Source: Limnoperna fortunei
Taxonomy: Eukaryota; Mollusca; Bivalvia; Mytilida; Modiolidae
NCBI GenBank assembly: GCA_944474755.1
Contig: OX104113.1
Location: forward strand, 49,987,644 to 50,051,643
Reading direction: 5' to 3'
DNA: 64,000 nucleotides
The translations under genes were made by a program, and so were the position numbers. Positions within the stretch are counted from its first letter, which is position 1. Every line of letters begins with the position of its first letter. This document shows, one piece after another, positions 49,319 through 58,879 of the stretch. Under the pieces are notes generated by a model. It had not been told where the DNA came from. It made no database searches and worked only from the letters and a program-made list of their open reading frames with translations.

Positions 49319-49475
49319 GGACCCAGCGCCATAAAACTTACTTGAGTAAAAATGTTTTGCTCAGCATAAGAATTTACTCAACTACCATGAAAACATGGCA
49401 AAATGAAAGATTTCATTGGATGAAATTGAGAATAAAAAAATTCTTAGCAAAGAAACTGTTTATGGCGCTGGGCCC
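49319..49475. mobile_element. Possible 157-bp MITE
   Basis: GGACCCAGCGCCATAAA at the left and TTTATGGCGCTGGGCCC at the right form 17-bp inverted termini with one mismatch. No target duplication found. The 85-codon frame spanning it (49342-49599) is not a gene. Confidence 0.55.
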
Positions 49476-49712
49476 GGATGGTACAGCGAAAGAGAGAGAT
49501 GACACTCCTGCAGAACTCCTAGACTCGGATCTGAATAGAGTTCTTTGCGCAGATGACATTTTTAATGAGTTACTGGAGTTCTATTGCTGCTTCCTTTGAT
49601 AATTGTTACTCTCGCTTTTACCAACATTCGCACATTTGTCAATCTAGACAAATGATTCTGACTGTATTTAAATTTAATTGAATGATTAATTGTAAGTTTG
49701 CTTTTCGTCCTG

Positions 49713-50040
49713 TTATCAGTATTTCAGCTATATTCAGAACGAGAACAAGTTTGCAAACAATAAATCAATTTGGAAAATATATGGACGAAAGAGACACAAT
49801 TTTTTATGCCACTAGTAAAGTAATGGCGGCAAAGTTAGCCTTTTGTAGCATCTACAACGAGCCTACTCTTACCGACATCTACAAAAGTAGTCTTTATCGT
49901 GCATGGAGTGTGGCACTCTCCAAACGAGTAACCCACTGTGGTCCGCGGTCAGTTTTTCCGTATTATGACTAGCCAAAACGAGAGAGCATCCCTTATTCAC
50001 CACCCGGGGACGCGTTGAGAAGTTTTGTAGGTCGAGCAAT
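49713..50040 (-). repeat. Family B retroposon copy, antisense, diverged
   Basis: tatttcagctatattcagaa (tail side) is followed by agcatctacaacgag and, on the other side, gtgtggcactctccaaacga with ggtccgcggtca and tccgtattatgactagcc. These are the reverse complement of family B body blocks. The tail block is interrupted. Confidence 0.55.
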
Positions 50041-50786
50041 GTGAACCCTCGCAATAGGGACCCAATATTTAATTTAGAAGACACTCCTTAAATATGAACT
50101 CATTCAACTTCTGCTTGTGTCTTACGAAACATGTATTTCCATTCATATTTAATATCGTCTGAGTTACTTTATATACAGTTTTAGTGCATATGGAACTCGC
50201 CACCGCGAGTCTCATCGCCGGGAGAGATAGTTAGTCGCAAGTTTCCGATACATGATCTCTTATACATTTCTAAAAATAACTTAATAATCAAACAGTACCT
50301 AAACCCACACTTCACATGTACGTGTAAATAAATTATAATACCTCGGTGAATCGCACATAAATCTTAAATTATATCGACCTGGCTATAAATGTTTTAAATG
50401 AGTATGATAACTAGACTGCTATTGCAAGCAAGTCACAAAAAGTCCCCTCCCGTCTCCTACATAGTAGGCCACATGACATTCTAAGTTTGTGCATTAAAAT
50501 CTACGTACATATCAAATTCCCTTGCAATTGCACAAAGTTGACGTTGATTTGGGGGGGGGGGGGGGGGGGGGCAGCCATTACAGAATTGCGTCGGTTGGGT
50601 CAAATATTTTTGGGCACAAATGCTCAGGATAGTCAACTATATCAGTGTTCTAATTTTCAATGGCCATTACTGAGATCTGAGATGGACGTTTTTGGAAAAT
50701 TTAAAACCATTGTGCTCAACTAGACATGGCACGCTATGTTGTGGAAAGTTTCATGAAGTTCCCTCAACTACAACTTTGAGTTATAA
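50041..50786. other. Non-coding; G-homopolymer of about 21 bases
   Basis: 50551-50571 is an uninterrupted G run. Otherwise no gene or classified repeat; the frame running through it (50487-50723) is an artefact. Confidence 0.6.
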
Positions 50787-50992
50787 TACCGTATAAGTGG
50801 TTTTTTTTCGCGGTGATTTAATTTTCGCTATATTCGCGATAAAAGTTGGGACGCGAAAATAAAAAACGCGCGAAGTATTAAGACAAATGATAGAGTTATT
50901 CATTATGAATACGGACTGCGAAAATTACATTGCGCCAAAATAAACTCACACAGTTTTTTAACAAAAGCGCTAAAAAAACCACTTATACGGTA
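50787..50992. mobile_element. 206-bp MITE with TACCGTATAAGTGG ends
   Basis: Left end TACCGTATAAGTGGTTTTTT and right end AAAAAAACCACTTATACGGTA are inverted repeats of about 20 bp. ATAA flanks both sides (50783-50786, 50993-50996), a possible target duplication. The interior has several CGCG-containing inverted blocks. No ORF. Confidence 0.8.
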
Positions 50993-52012
50993 ATAATAAT
51001 ACTCATCGTCATGAAACGCGCTTATAGTAGGTTTGGTTTTTACTTCTGTCTTAAGAGAATTTAATTTCTGGTGCACAAATAAAATTGTTCCTTAAATTTT
51101 TCATTTTGAATATCTTTAAGAGTTTAATTATATTTAAATTATCGTGAGCCTCGGTCAATTAGACCTACCTTGAAAAAAACAAATTTGGCTCCGAATCCCC
51201 CTTAAGTCTCCAAAAATTATCGGGACTGTTTTTTTTTCGAAAAGTATAGCCTGTAGTGAATCTATTTATCATATTTCTTTTGCCTTTTACGTGCTCTAGA
51301 AAACGTTTAGACCTGCTTAAAATTGCTCATTTGGCGTAAATTTACGTGCATAAGGGGGGGCTGAAAATGCTTGTTTGTGTGAATACGGTTTTTACGCACC
51401 TGTTAGCAAACTTGTCATCTATATATATTATTACGTCCAGTTGAAGATTAAGCCGGAACACCCGAGAAACCCCCTTTCCAGATTCGGACTTAACTCTCAA
51501 CCTTAGTTTTGACTTGCTGAGTATGCCCCATTACGAAAGCAAACTGAATAACTAATTTACCGAAATGGTTTCCGGATCTTAACGGGTGTTCTCTTTTTGC
51601 TGAAAATATGTCACATTTATAATGACATCAACTTTTAATGATTTAATGTATGATTATTTATGTTTAAATCAACATGTAAATGTTCAATTTTTTAATTAAA
51701 AATTTAATAGATCGTTATATAAATATATACGTATAAGCCACTATGTACCTTCGATACGACACTTACTCCCAAATGAACGAATTTAGAATTAACAGTTTTT
51801 ATATTGGCATTAGAAAGCAATATTACAGTAATCTGTAAACATTCTGTTTTTACCGGGATACTATCACGTGGGACGTGCCTTAATAAATCTCCAACATAAG
51901 CTATATAGACTCTTATCATCATTTTGATATCAACTTTATTTACATGTAACTTTATGACAGTGTCCTAAATCTGTTGTAGTTACCGTCACCAAGATTTCTT
52001 TTTATAGTTAAA
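50993..52012. other. Upstream of the claudin-like gene
   Basis: 51424-51490 holds a short antisense SINE scrap (acgtccagttgaagattaag, gccggaacacccgagaaac). A sequence TTTCTTTTTATAG ends at 52007, six bases before the claudin-like ATG, and looks like a splice acceptor, so a non-coding first exon may lie further upstream. No promoter motif is assigned. Confidence 0.45.
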
Positions 52013-52235
52013 ATGACGGTAATTGAAGATTTTAAATCTGCCTCAATCTGGGGAAAATTGGCTTTCATTTTTCTTGCTGTCGCTTCAATTTTTGCCAGCA
52101 TTTCTTTCACAACGACTGGATGGGGAAGTTCTACAAATATTGTTACATCTGCTGCCACATATCAAGGACTATGGAGAATTTGTGGAAGCTCCAATCAAGT
52201 AGGAGCATGTTCCCAAGTGGATGGATGGGCTAATG
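52013..52235 (+). CDS. Claudin/PMP22-family tetraspanner, exon 1
   Basis: Encodes residues 1-74. A short N-tail is followed by TM1 (about residues 13-35, KLAFIFLAVASIFASISF), then the first extracellular loop with W37, GLW (52-54), C57 and C66: the W-GLW-C-C signature of the claudin superfamily, with eight residues between the cysteines. Members sit in the plasma membrane at cell junctions or act as tetraspan trafficking/channel proteins; which applies here cannot be told. Donor AATG|GTAAGA, phase 1. The ATG is the only in-frame start before TM1. Full protein is 183 aa, shorter than typical claudins (about 210), which fits an invertebrate claudin-like protein. Confidence 0.9.
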
Positions 52236-52490
52236 GTAAGATTTTGCTTTCGTTTATTAAAAGAAAACGCAATTTATTTTATTTGTTTACGGAGTAATTT
52301 GTTTTTAATTTTTAAATTTTTAATATATTGATTGATTTGATTGATTGATTGATTGGATACTAATAATCTTTTTTTTCAATTAACCGAGAATAAAAAACCA
52401 ACGAAATAAATGTTACTTTATAATATGAAACACAAATGTAACTTGAAATCCATGTCTAAATCGTGCGTTTCGTCGTTTTTTTTTTGTCTT

Positions 52491-52985
52491 GTTAAACACG
52501 CCGGGTGTTCGGACACACAGAACAGGGTGGAACACAAAAGAACGGGTGAGGTGGATGAAAACATCGTGTTCAGGTAGGTGTGTTATTTTCATTCTGAACG
52601 TATTGAAATAGGATTAAAGACAGAAATAAGTTAATGCAGCCTTTTGTATGTCCCTGAACTACTGGTACACCAAGTATTGTCTGTTTTTACTGGAGAAATA
52701 ATCCACAGGAACGTCATGAACACGGAAATTACTTCGGAAAAAGTAGACTTCCAACTTTCGTTGATTGTAACTTCTCGCGAAATGCAAGTTACAAAGTCAT
52801 TTTGGTCAATATAGATACCCCAATGCATACTTGATTATCTGTGAAGAATTTAACTTCTAACTCGACGTATTAAGCACAGTATTCTTCATTATCCAGACAT
52901 TGTTAGCGAAATTTTGACACAACGGACCGCGGGTGATTCGAGATGAAGACCACTAAGAACGCGGGTGTTGGACACACAGAACATG
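52491..52985 (+). mobile_element. ~500-bp repeat 'R', copy 1 (intron 1)
   Basis: Starts gttaaacacgccgggtgttc, contains cctgaacacgatg-type sequence in inverse, ggtacaccaagtattgtctg and gttgattgtaacttctcgcg, and ends near aacgcgggtgttggacacac. A ~25-bp block (GGGTGTT-GGACACACAGAACA) recurs in direct orientation at both ends. Its inverted partner is at 56420-56910. Superfamily unknown. Confidence 0.85.
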
Positions 52986-53275
52986 GCGTTAACTAGCAAT
53001 GACCTGGTATTAAAGAAGTGTCTAATCACTGTTTTATTTAGTTTTCTGTGTCCAAATGTTGTAGAACACCAGTTTAAGTCATGTTAGTCCTATATCTTTG
53101 TTATAGAATACATTTTATGTGCACTTACGTATACTAAGTTAACCTCATTTCCCATTGGTTCGTGCAATATAAGTTGTCTGTATTTAAGCGTTTTGGTTCC
53201 ATGATCAGATGAACAATGGTCTATAATTGTTTCTAAGCAAGTTTCTTTTACGCCAATAAAAGCATTTATATATAA

Positions 53276-53422
53276 TATTAGTGGATTGACTTGACATAAA
53301 CCCAATATAAGGACAAGGCTTAGAAACCATGGAAACGGAGTATAATGGCTAGGCTCTGCCCAATCTTCCCAGTTTCGTGCCGAGTCCTTATATTGTGTTT
53401 ATGCTAAGTCAATATACTAATA
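53276..53422. mobile_element. Foldback MITE P1
   Basis: Arms of 39 bp: left ends cataaacccaatataaggac, right begins gtccttatattgtgtttatg. A few mismatches. The loop contains ggctctgccc...gtttcgtgccgag. Confidence 0.8.
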
Positions 53423-53650
53423 TTGTGTTTATCCTGCAATCTATCCTAAAATATTTCCTCCTAAAAAATTTTGTAATTGTATCCTTATTAAGCCTATACA
53501 TATAGTGCGCAGTAACAAGTTTAGTAAAACATTATCAACAGAAATACAACAAGATACTATTTTCAATATCACATAAGTTGTACTGTATTACGAAACTCGT
53601 CGATTCGGCGTACAAACTTTTCCTGTATGTTTAATGGCGATCGCACATAT

Positions 53651-53799
53651 ACAATTTTCGTTCATTGTCATTAAATATACAGATTATTTGTACTAGCCTT
53701 GTAAACAGGTAGGAATGCGAGGCTCTATCGAGAATTTCTTACCTGTTTCGCGGCGAGTACAAATAAACTTTATATTTTCCGACAATGTACGAATATTGT
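53651..53799. mobile_element. Foldback MITE P2, related to P1
   Basis: Left arm acaattttcgttcattgtc to attatttgtact; right arm agtacaaataaactttatat to gaatattgt. A second inner pair (aaacaggta / tacctgttt) extends the hairpin. The loop gaggctctatcg...tttcgcggcgag parallels that of P1, so the two belong to one family though the arms have diverged. Confidence 0.75.
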
Positions 53800-54143
53800 T
53801 TTTATTCTGCAACCAGAAAATCCATTTTATACTAATGAAAAGCATTAAAAGTGCACTTTAACCGATTTTCGGCGCGTAATCATGTGATAGCCTGACGTCA
53901 CAAACAAATATCGTATTTGACAACATGCCGTAAACCAGAACAGAATACTAAATATCGTTAAAAGTAAGGACAGGGCACCAGGAGCCGACGTCATTATTTA
54001 CAATTCTAATATGACGTCCTTCATAAGTTTTGGCCCGCTATTACGTCACAATTAGAATTCCGACGTCATATGAAAATAGTAATCGGAACATCTCTCGGCC
54101 ATTTCCGTCAAGGGTCGGGAAATAACCGAGGTGATCCGATTTA

Positions 54144-54240
54144 TGAAAATAGCAAAAAATCCGGCCGAACAACAAGAGCCAAAAGTCAAGGGACAGTTAC
54201 AAATCCGGATATAGACAAACGCAATACAAAAACCAAAACA
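54144..54240 (+). repeat. Repeat 'C', copy 1
   Basis: atgaaaatagcaaaaaatcc, cgaacaacaagagccaaaag and gttacaaatccggatataga recur at 61855-61935 (same strand) and near 58358-58455 (opposite strand). Its origin is unknown; the frame over it (54070-54327) is not taken as a gene. Confidence 0.7.
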
Positions 54241-54350
54241 CAAAAACAGAAAGAGAGTAACCCGAACCTAATAAAAACCATGGGTGCACTCAGGTGCTCC
54301 GGATCAGTAAGCAGTGTCTGTCTCTAATTAGACACCCATCGAGTTACTTA

Positions 54351-55150
54351 TTGTCATGTCTAGGGAAAAGTCAAATCCAGGAATAGGAAACACCATGACG
54401 CAGCGAAAATGTCAGATCGTATTTGAGACACTGATTTCCCATAAGGACCAATTAAGTCATGGTGACGACCATAGAACTTCTGAACAGATAACACCAACCT
54501 AGGTACAACAAACCCTTGTTTGAGTAGTTTAGCAGTCAACAGCAGTGATCGGTCAAGAAAATCGGAATACCTATCCCAGGATCTAGAATAACGTATAAGT
54601 TGTGAAATGGACACACCATACGCTGGGGCTGCTGGAATGTTGCAATCAATAAACAGGAAGTTGAAAATAAGAAAGTTGAAGTCATCACGTTTGTACGGTA
54701 GAGTCTAGTTTGTAGTTGTCCTGAGTCTATTTCTAGAAAAAGGTCTAGAAAAGTAAGAGGCTGACAGTGTATTGGTGGTATCTTTAATGTCAAGCTCGCA
54801 GGGTAAATTGAATGTAAATAGTCACCAAATTTAGCATTGTTGAGGGACAAAACATCCGCAATATAACGGAATGTTAAATTAAAGGTCTGGGTCAGTGTCT
54901 TTTCTTTCTTCTTCAGTAGGCCTTCTGGGAACTCAGCCTCATAAGAGTACAAAAACGGGTCGGCGAGGAGAGGAGCACAATTAGTACCCATTGGAATACC
55001 AACAGTCTGTTGAAAAACATGTCAACCAAACATGACGAATATGTTGTCCATCAGAAATTCTAACATATGACAGATTTGGTCTTCAGTATTATATTTAGAG
55101 TCATTTATGACGAAGTAAGTTCTGTCATATACGCTTAAATGCAATTTTGT
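54351..55150 (-). pseudogene. Penelope-like reverse transcriptase relic, antisense in intron
   Basis: Minus-strand order: VINDSKYNTEDQICHMLEFL (about 55060-55120); a stop; VGIPMGTNCAPLLADPFLYS (about 54940-55000); FRYIADVLSLNNAKFGDY (about 54820-54870); LTFLDLFLEID; then after a frameshift SQLIRYSRSWDRYSDFLDR and KFYGRHHDLIGPYGKS (54360-54614). In relatives the catalytic box is YIDD; here it reads YIAD, so one metal-binding Asp is lost in addition to the nonsense and frameshift lesions. Assignment to Penelope-like elements is from remembered motif similarity. Confidence 0.78.
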
Positions 55151-55350
55151 TAAGATTTCTCAATATTTATTTGCCCAAAAGGTAAGTATATTCAATAAAA
55201 TGACGAGAATATATGTGTATGTCAATTTTATTTGCTTTAACATACTGCTGTGGGATATCTTTTAATATTACATATGGTGTGTTAAGTCCTAATTTTGATT
55301 GGTTCGTGTAGACAATGTCCCCCAAAATATTCTGTGTATATATTCTATTT

Positions 55351-55440
55351 CTAAAGCATATTTAAGGCTTGTTACTATTTTTAAAGCATATTTAAGGCAT
55401 GTTACTATTTATAAAGCATATTTAAGGCTTGTTTCTAAAA
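55351..55440 (+). repeat. 30-bp tandem repeat, three units
   Basis: taaagcatatttaaggcttg plus ttactatttt, three times with one or two changes each. Confidence 0.85.
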
Positions 55441-55603
55441 ATAGATCCGGATTGTTACATGTTTTAATGTTGGGTTGTAAGAAATAAAGTTCTATTTGTT
55501 CGAATGCTTCTATAATTACTATCAATGAGTCAATATTGTATGATGCAATTTATTATTCTAAATTTAAATAAATAGAGAAAAATTCATATGTAATATAACA
55601 ATT

Positions 55604-55733
55604 AAGGACTTTTTACTCTGTCAATACGTAGTTATATGGACCTGTAGAAAAATATTGACCTCGGACTTCGTCCTCGGTCAATATTTTCCTCCACGGTCCA
55701 TATAACTACGTATTGACCTCGTAAAAAGTCCTT
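55604..55733. mobile_element. Foldback palindrome P3, 130 bp
   Basis: Arms of about 62 bp: aaggactttttactctgtca and atatggacc face their complements, around a short loop cttcg. Only a few mismatches. Confidence 0.9.
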
Positions 55734-56419
55734 ATTTGATAATAAGTTTCAAAAAGCGTCCTCTTAGAGCCGCTGCGAAATTTTAACTCATTTGTTATAC
55801 ATATTAGAATTGAAATAGATTATTGCAATTGGTATCTATGCGAATTAGAACATGGTCAGACCTTATATTTTTCTTCATTTTATACCTCGCTGACAAATAT
55901 ATGGTCTGACCATGTTCTAACTAATTCGCAATAATCTATTTCATTAATAAAGCTTTGCTTTATTCGTAGTGTCGTATTTGTATAGTTGAACCGGTAGATG
56001 CAAAATAAATAGACATTCATGGTCTGGATTTGCAGGGTTGCGCCATAATACTTTGAATTTAGCCTGTTTGAAGTGTCTGTTTTAGAAGAGAAAAAACCAA
56101 CACAGATGAAAATAATATATTTATTAAAACACGTATTTGCGCGATTGCAACATTCCGATTTGTTTACATTTGGCAAGAAAGGTCAAACAAGTACATTACT
56201 GCAATACACAAAAGTAGTTCTTAAAGTGGGCGTGGCTGAAACTCGTTTCATAGCCAGTGGCAGTGAAACACATACAAAATTGAAGCTGCTCTAATCGAAG
56301 GATTGCAGGATTGCAGGATAAACTATTCCTGAAAAGAAAATATACGGTTGCTCATTACAATAATAGAAAGGGACGAACAGTTTAAATAAAAAAATATATA
56401 TGCATTTTCACCCGGTTCG
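55734..56419. other. Intron 1 stretch with a further imperfect inverted repeat
   Basis: gcgaattagaacatggtcag (about 55838-55860) and its complement tggtctgaccatgttctaac (about 55901-55922) form another hairpin of at least 20 bp, with ttgcaatt/aataatctatttca extending it. No coding sequence. Confidence 0.5.
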
Positions 56420-56910
56420 TTGTGTTCTCTAAGGAGCACACACCCGCGTTCCACAGTGTCCTCACACGCGGTCCGTTGTGTCAAAATTCCGCCAAGTATG
56501 TTTGGTTAATGAAGAATACTGTGCTTAATACGTCGAATTAGAAGCTCAACTTTTCAAAGATAATCAAGTAATGTATGCATTGGGGTATCTATATTGACCA
56601 TAAAAACTTTGTAACTTGCTCTTCGCGAGAAGTTACAATCAACGAAAGTTGGAAATATACTTTTTCCGAAGTAATTTCCGTGTTCATGACGTTCCTGTGG
56701 ATTATTTCTCCAGTAAAAACAGACAATACTTGGTGTACTAGTAGTTAAGGGACATACAAAAGGCGTTATAAACTTATTTCTGTCTTTAATCCTATTTCAA
56801 TACGTTCAGAATGAAAATAACACACCTACCTGAACACGATGTTTTCATCCACCTCACCCGTTCTTTTGTGTTCCACCCTGTTCTGTGTGTCCGAATACCC
56901 GGCGTGTTAA
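56420..56910 (-). mobile_element. ~500-bp repeat 'R', copy 2, inverted relative to copy 1
   Basis: Reads the reverse complement of copy 1 nearly throughout: ggtccgttgtgtcaaaattc, gtaacttgctcttcgcgaga, cagacaatacttggtgtact and tgttctgtgtgtccgaatac, ending ggcgtgttaa. One terminus differs (gtgtgctccttagagaac in inverse). Confidence 0.85.
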
Positions 56911-57601
56911 ATAAGCACCGAAATGTGACCGGTATTATGCATCAGTAAGTGTTTAACTTGAGGGTATGCATTTATGTTTTTATTTTTATTGATTTTCAAT
57001 ATTTCGTGTTTACTTGATTTTAGTTTTTTCTTTTATTTGGAATATTTATGCGATAAAATGCAATAATTTTTATTTACATTGTTAAAATGTTTTCATTCAA
57101 ATGTAATTTTTTAACTTCAATTGGTATATTTTTTAAATTATATTCTATATTTTCCTTTATATGCTGGACATTGTATTCAATCCAAAAATATATTACACAA
57201 GTACGGTAATTTCTTTATCAGGGAAACATTCACATTTGTAAACAACACACTAAGGTTTGCAGATCTGAACGTGTCCCTCAAGAGAAGGCAGTTATTGTAT
57301 AATGAGCTCATATTGTACACTGTAAATTGTCAAATTTGGAACATGGGACACAAACGTGATCGGCGATACTAGGCTCTGCCGTTTTCTAATTAACCTTAGA
57401 AATAAGTTTGCCCCAATCGAAGCTTATCCACCTTTTACTATCTCTTATAGTTATGTCAGAAATTGCAGTCGTTGGAAAAAGTTTAACTCCTGCTCCCAAA
57501 CTTAATAAGATTGTACCATTTAAATTGTTCATTATGACATACTAGATTTATTAGTGATAAACGGATTCTAATAGAGAAAATAATGTATCGTGTCTTTTTT
57601 C

Positions 57602-57626
57602 GGGGGTGGGGGGGGGGGGTGGGTGG
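57602..57626 (+). repeat. G-rich tract in intron 1
   Basis: gggggtggggggggggggtg followed by ggtgg; four or more G-runs on the transcribed-sense strand. Confidence 0.9.
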
Positions 57627-57716
57627 AGAGGAAATAACTTGCAATATTTACTGCAGATTGAATAACTCGAAATCTTAATTCAAGCTTATTCTTATTTCCA
57701 AAATGATCTTTAAAAG

Positions 57717-57900
57717 AATGCTTCGTATCAGGGGAAGTCTTGATTAGACGAAACGCGCGTCTGGAGTAGTAATTTTATTAACCTTGGTATCTTTGATGAC
57801 ATTTTATTTCATACCACTGGGTCGATGCCTCTCCTGGTGAACTGTTAGTCCTCGAGGGTATCACCAGCCCAGTAGTCACACTTCGGTGCTGACAGGAATA
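57717..57900 (+). repeat. Penelope-type terminal repeat fragment with hammerhead-like motif 1
   Basis: Contains GTCT-TGATT-AGAC (57737-57749), then GAAA (57750-57753), then ACGCGCGTC and TGGAGTAG. This is the order stem II, GAAA, short stem III, cleavage triplet GTC, stem I of type I hammerheads. The first core strand, normally CTGATGA, reads CAGGGGA, so it is probably inactive. The following text (ccactgggtcgatgcctctc, gagggtatcaccagcccagt) is a repeat I remember as abundant in mussels. Confidence 0.55.
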
Positions 57901-58104
57901 GCATTGATTCTCTCATTGATATAGTCTTTGTCTCGATTAACTGCCCTGAAATTTTGAAAATTATTTTATGTCTAAGTTTTTTTTTATTTTCAAGGTGTAG
58001 ATAGCCTTAGCCGGATTTGGTATAACGTTTTGGAATTTTTGTGAATTTTTGTGATAAAAGCTCTACAACATCTCATTCATTTGGATTTTTAAATATTGTT
58101 TGGG

Positions 58105-58200
58105 TTCGAGCGCCGCTGATGCTCTTGATAAGACGAAACGTAATTTTATTAACTGTGGTATCTCTGATGACATTTTATTTCCGTCTGCTAATAACCTCAA
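58105..58200 (+). repeat. Second hammerhead-bearing repeat fragment, truncated
   Basis: CTGATG (58116-58121), a TCTT-GAT-AAGA hairpin and GAAACG (58135-58140) are kept, but the cleavage triplet segment (CGCGTC) is deleted. It then rejoins copy 1 at attttattaactgtggtat and tgatgacattttatttc. Confidence 0.5.
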
Positions 58201-58357
58201 AGTGCATTAAGTGTAATAAAAAATATCATTAATTGATGTAGTAATAAAAAAAATTCCTAAAGGGATGTCCGATTAAAAAAAAACTAAAACGTAGCGAGAC
58301 ATAAATTGATCTGTTATGTTTAAAGTACAGATATATATGTTTCAGGTTTGATTGTCC

Positions 58358-58455
58358 GTTTATGATCGTTTAGTATTTTTTGCGTTGTATATGTTTGTCT
58401 TTACCCGGATTGGCTCTTGACTTTCGGTTGGTTTTCTTGCTATTTTTCTTAAATG
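58358..58455 (-). repeat. Repeat 'C', copy 3, antisense
   Basis: Reverse complement reads aagaaaaatagcaagaaaac, caaccgaaagtcaagagcca and gacaaacatatac, matching copies at 54144 and 61855 with more divergence. Confidence 0.5.
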
Positions 58456-58729
58456 ACAACATTGTAAAGTTTTTTTTAGAAATCTCATTTCTAGTATTAC
58501 AACAGAAATGCAACAATTTAATGCTTATGAAGTAAAGTTAAAAAAAGTGTATAAATACTTTGCTAACCCCACCCCCACACGCACACACACGACATCCTCA
58601 ACGTTTTTTCATATGTAGGACATTTCAACAACTAATTTTCACACAGGAAAAGAAATATATAAAACTATAGATATAACAATTCGTACATCTTACATTAAGT
58701 AAATATTGTTCTCGACGTTTCTTTTTTAG

Positions 58730-58879
58730 ATTGGTTTGGAGCTGTTCAGGCCATGGTAATATTTGGGTTTTTTGGAACCATAATCTCATTTTTCCTGGTA
58801 ATTCTGTACCTATTTGTCGCAAAATGTCAGAAGAATGGAGAGGTTGGATTGGCAGCCGGAATTATTTGTATTGTAACCG
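58730..58879 (+). CDS. Claudin/PMP22-family tetraspanner, exon 2
   Basis: Acceptor CGTTTCTTTTTTAG, donor ACCG|GTATGT; phase 1 at both ends (150 nt, residues 75-124). Completes the first loop (DWFGAVQAM), then TM2 (about 80-104, VIFGFFGTIISFFLVILYLF), a short basic cytoplasmic loop (AKCQKNGE) and the start of TM3 (VGLAAGIICIVT). The exon junctions join exons 1 and 3 with no frame break. A frame inside the exon in another phase is meaningless. Confidence 0.9.

Larger units (their letters stand above)
52236..58729 (+). other. Claudin-like gene intron 1 (6494 bp, phase 1)
   Basis: GTAAG...TTTTTTAG. Nearly everything recognisable in it is mobile-element debris: an inverted pair of ~500-bp repeats, two related foldbacks, a third palindrome, an antisense Penelope RT relic, three copies of a further repeat near the locus, hammerhead-like motifs and a G-rich tract. 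Confidence 0.85.

Noticed and set aside
52631..52828. 65-codon minus-strand frame in the claudin-like intron
   Set aside because: Lies inside repeat R and is partly shared with its second copy only because the DNA is duplicated; the second copy breaks the frame.
54070..54327. 85-codon + strand frame, Lys/Thr-rich
   Set aside because: Overlaps dispersed repeat C and the 3' side of the Penelope relic; not conserved as a frame in the other copies.
57121..57372. 83-codon + strand frame in the claudin-like intron
   Set aside because: Intronic, no recognisable domain, no splice pairing in phase with the flanking exons.
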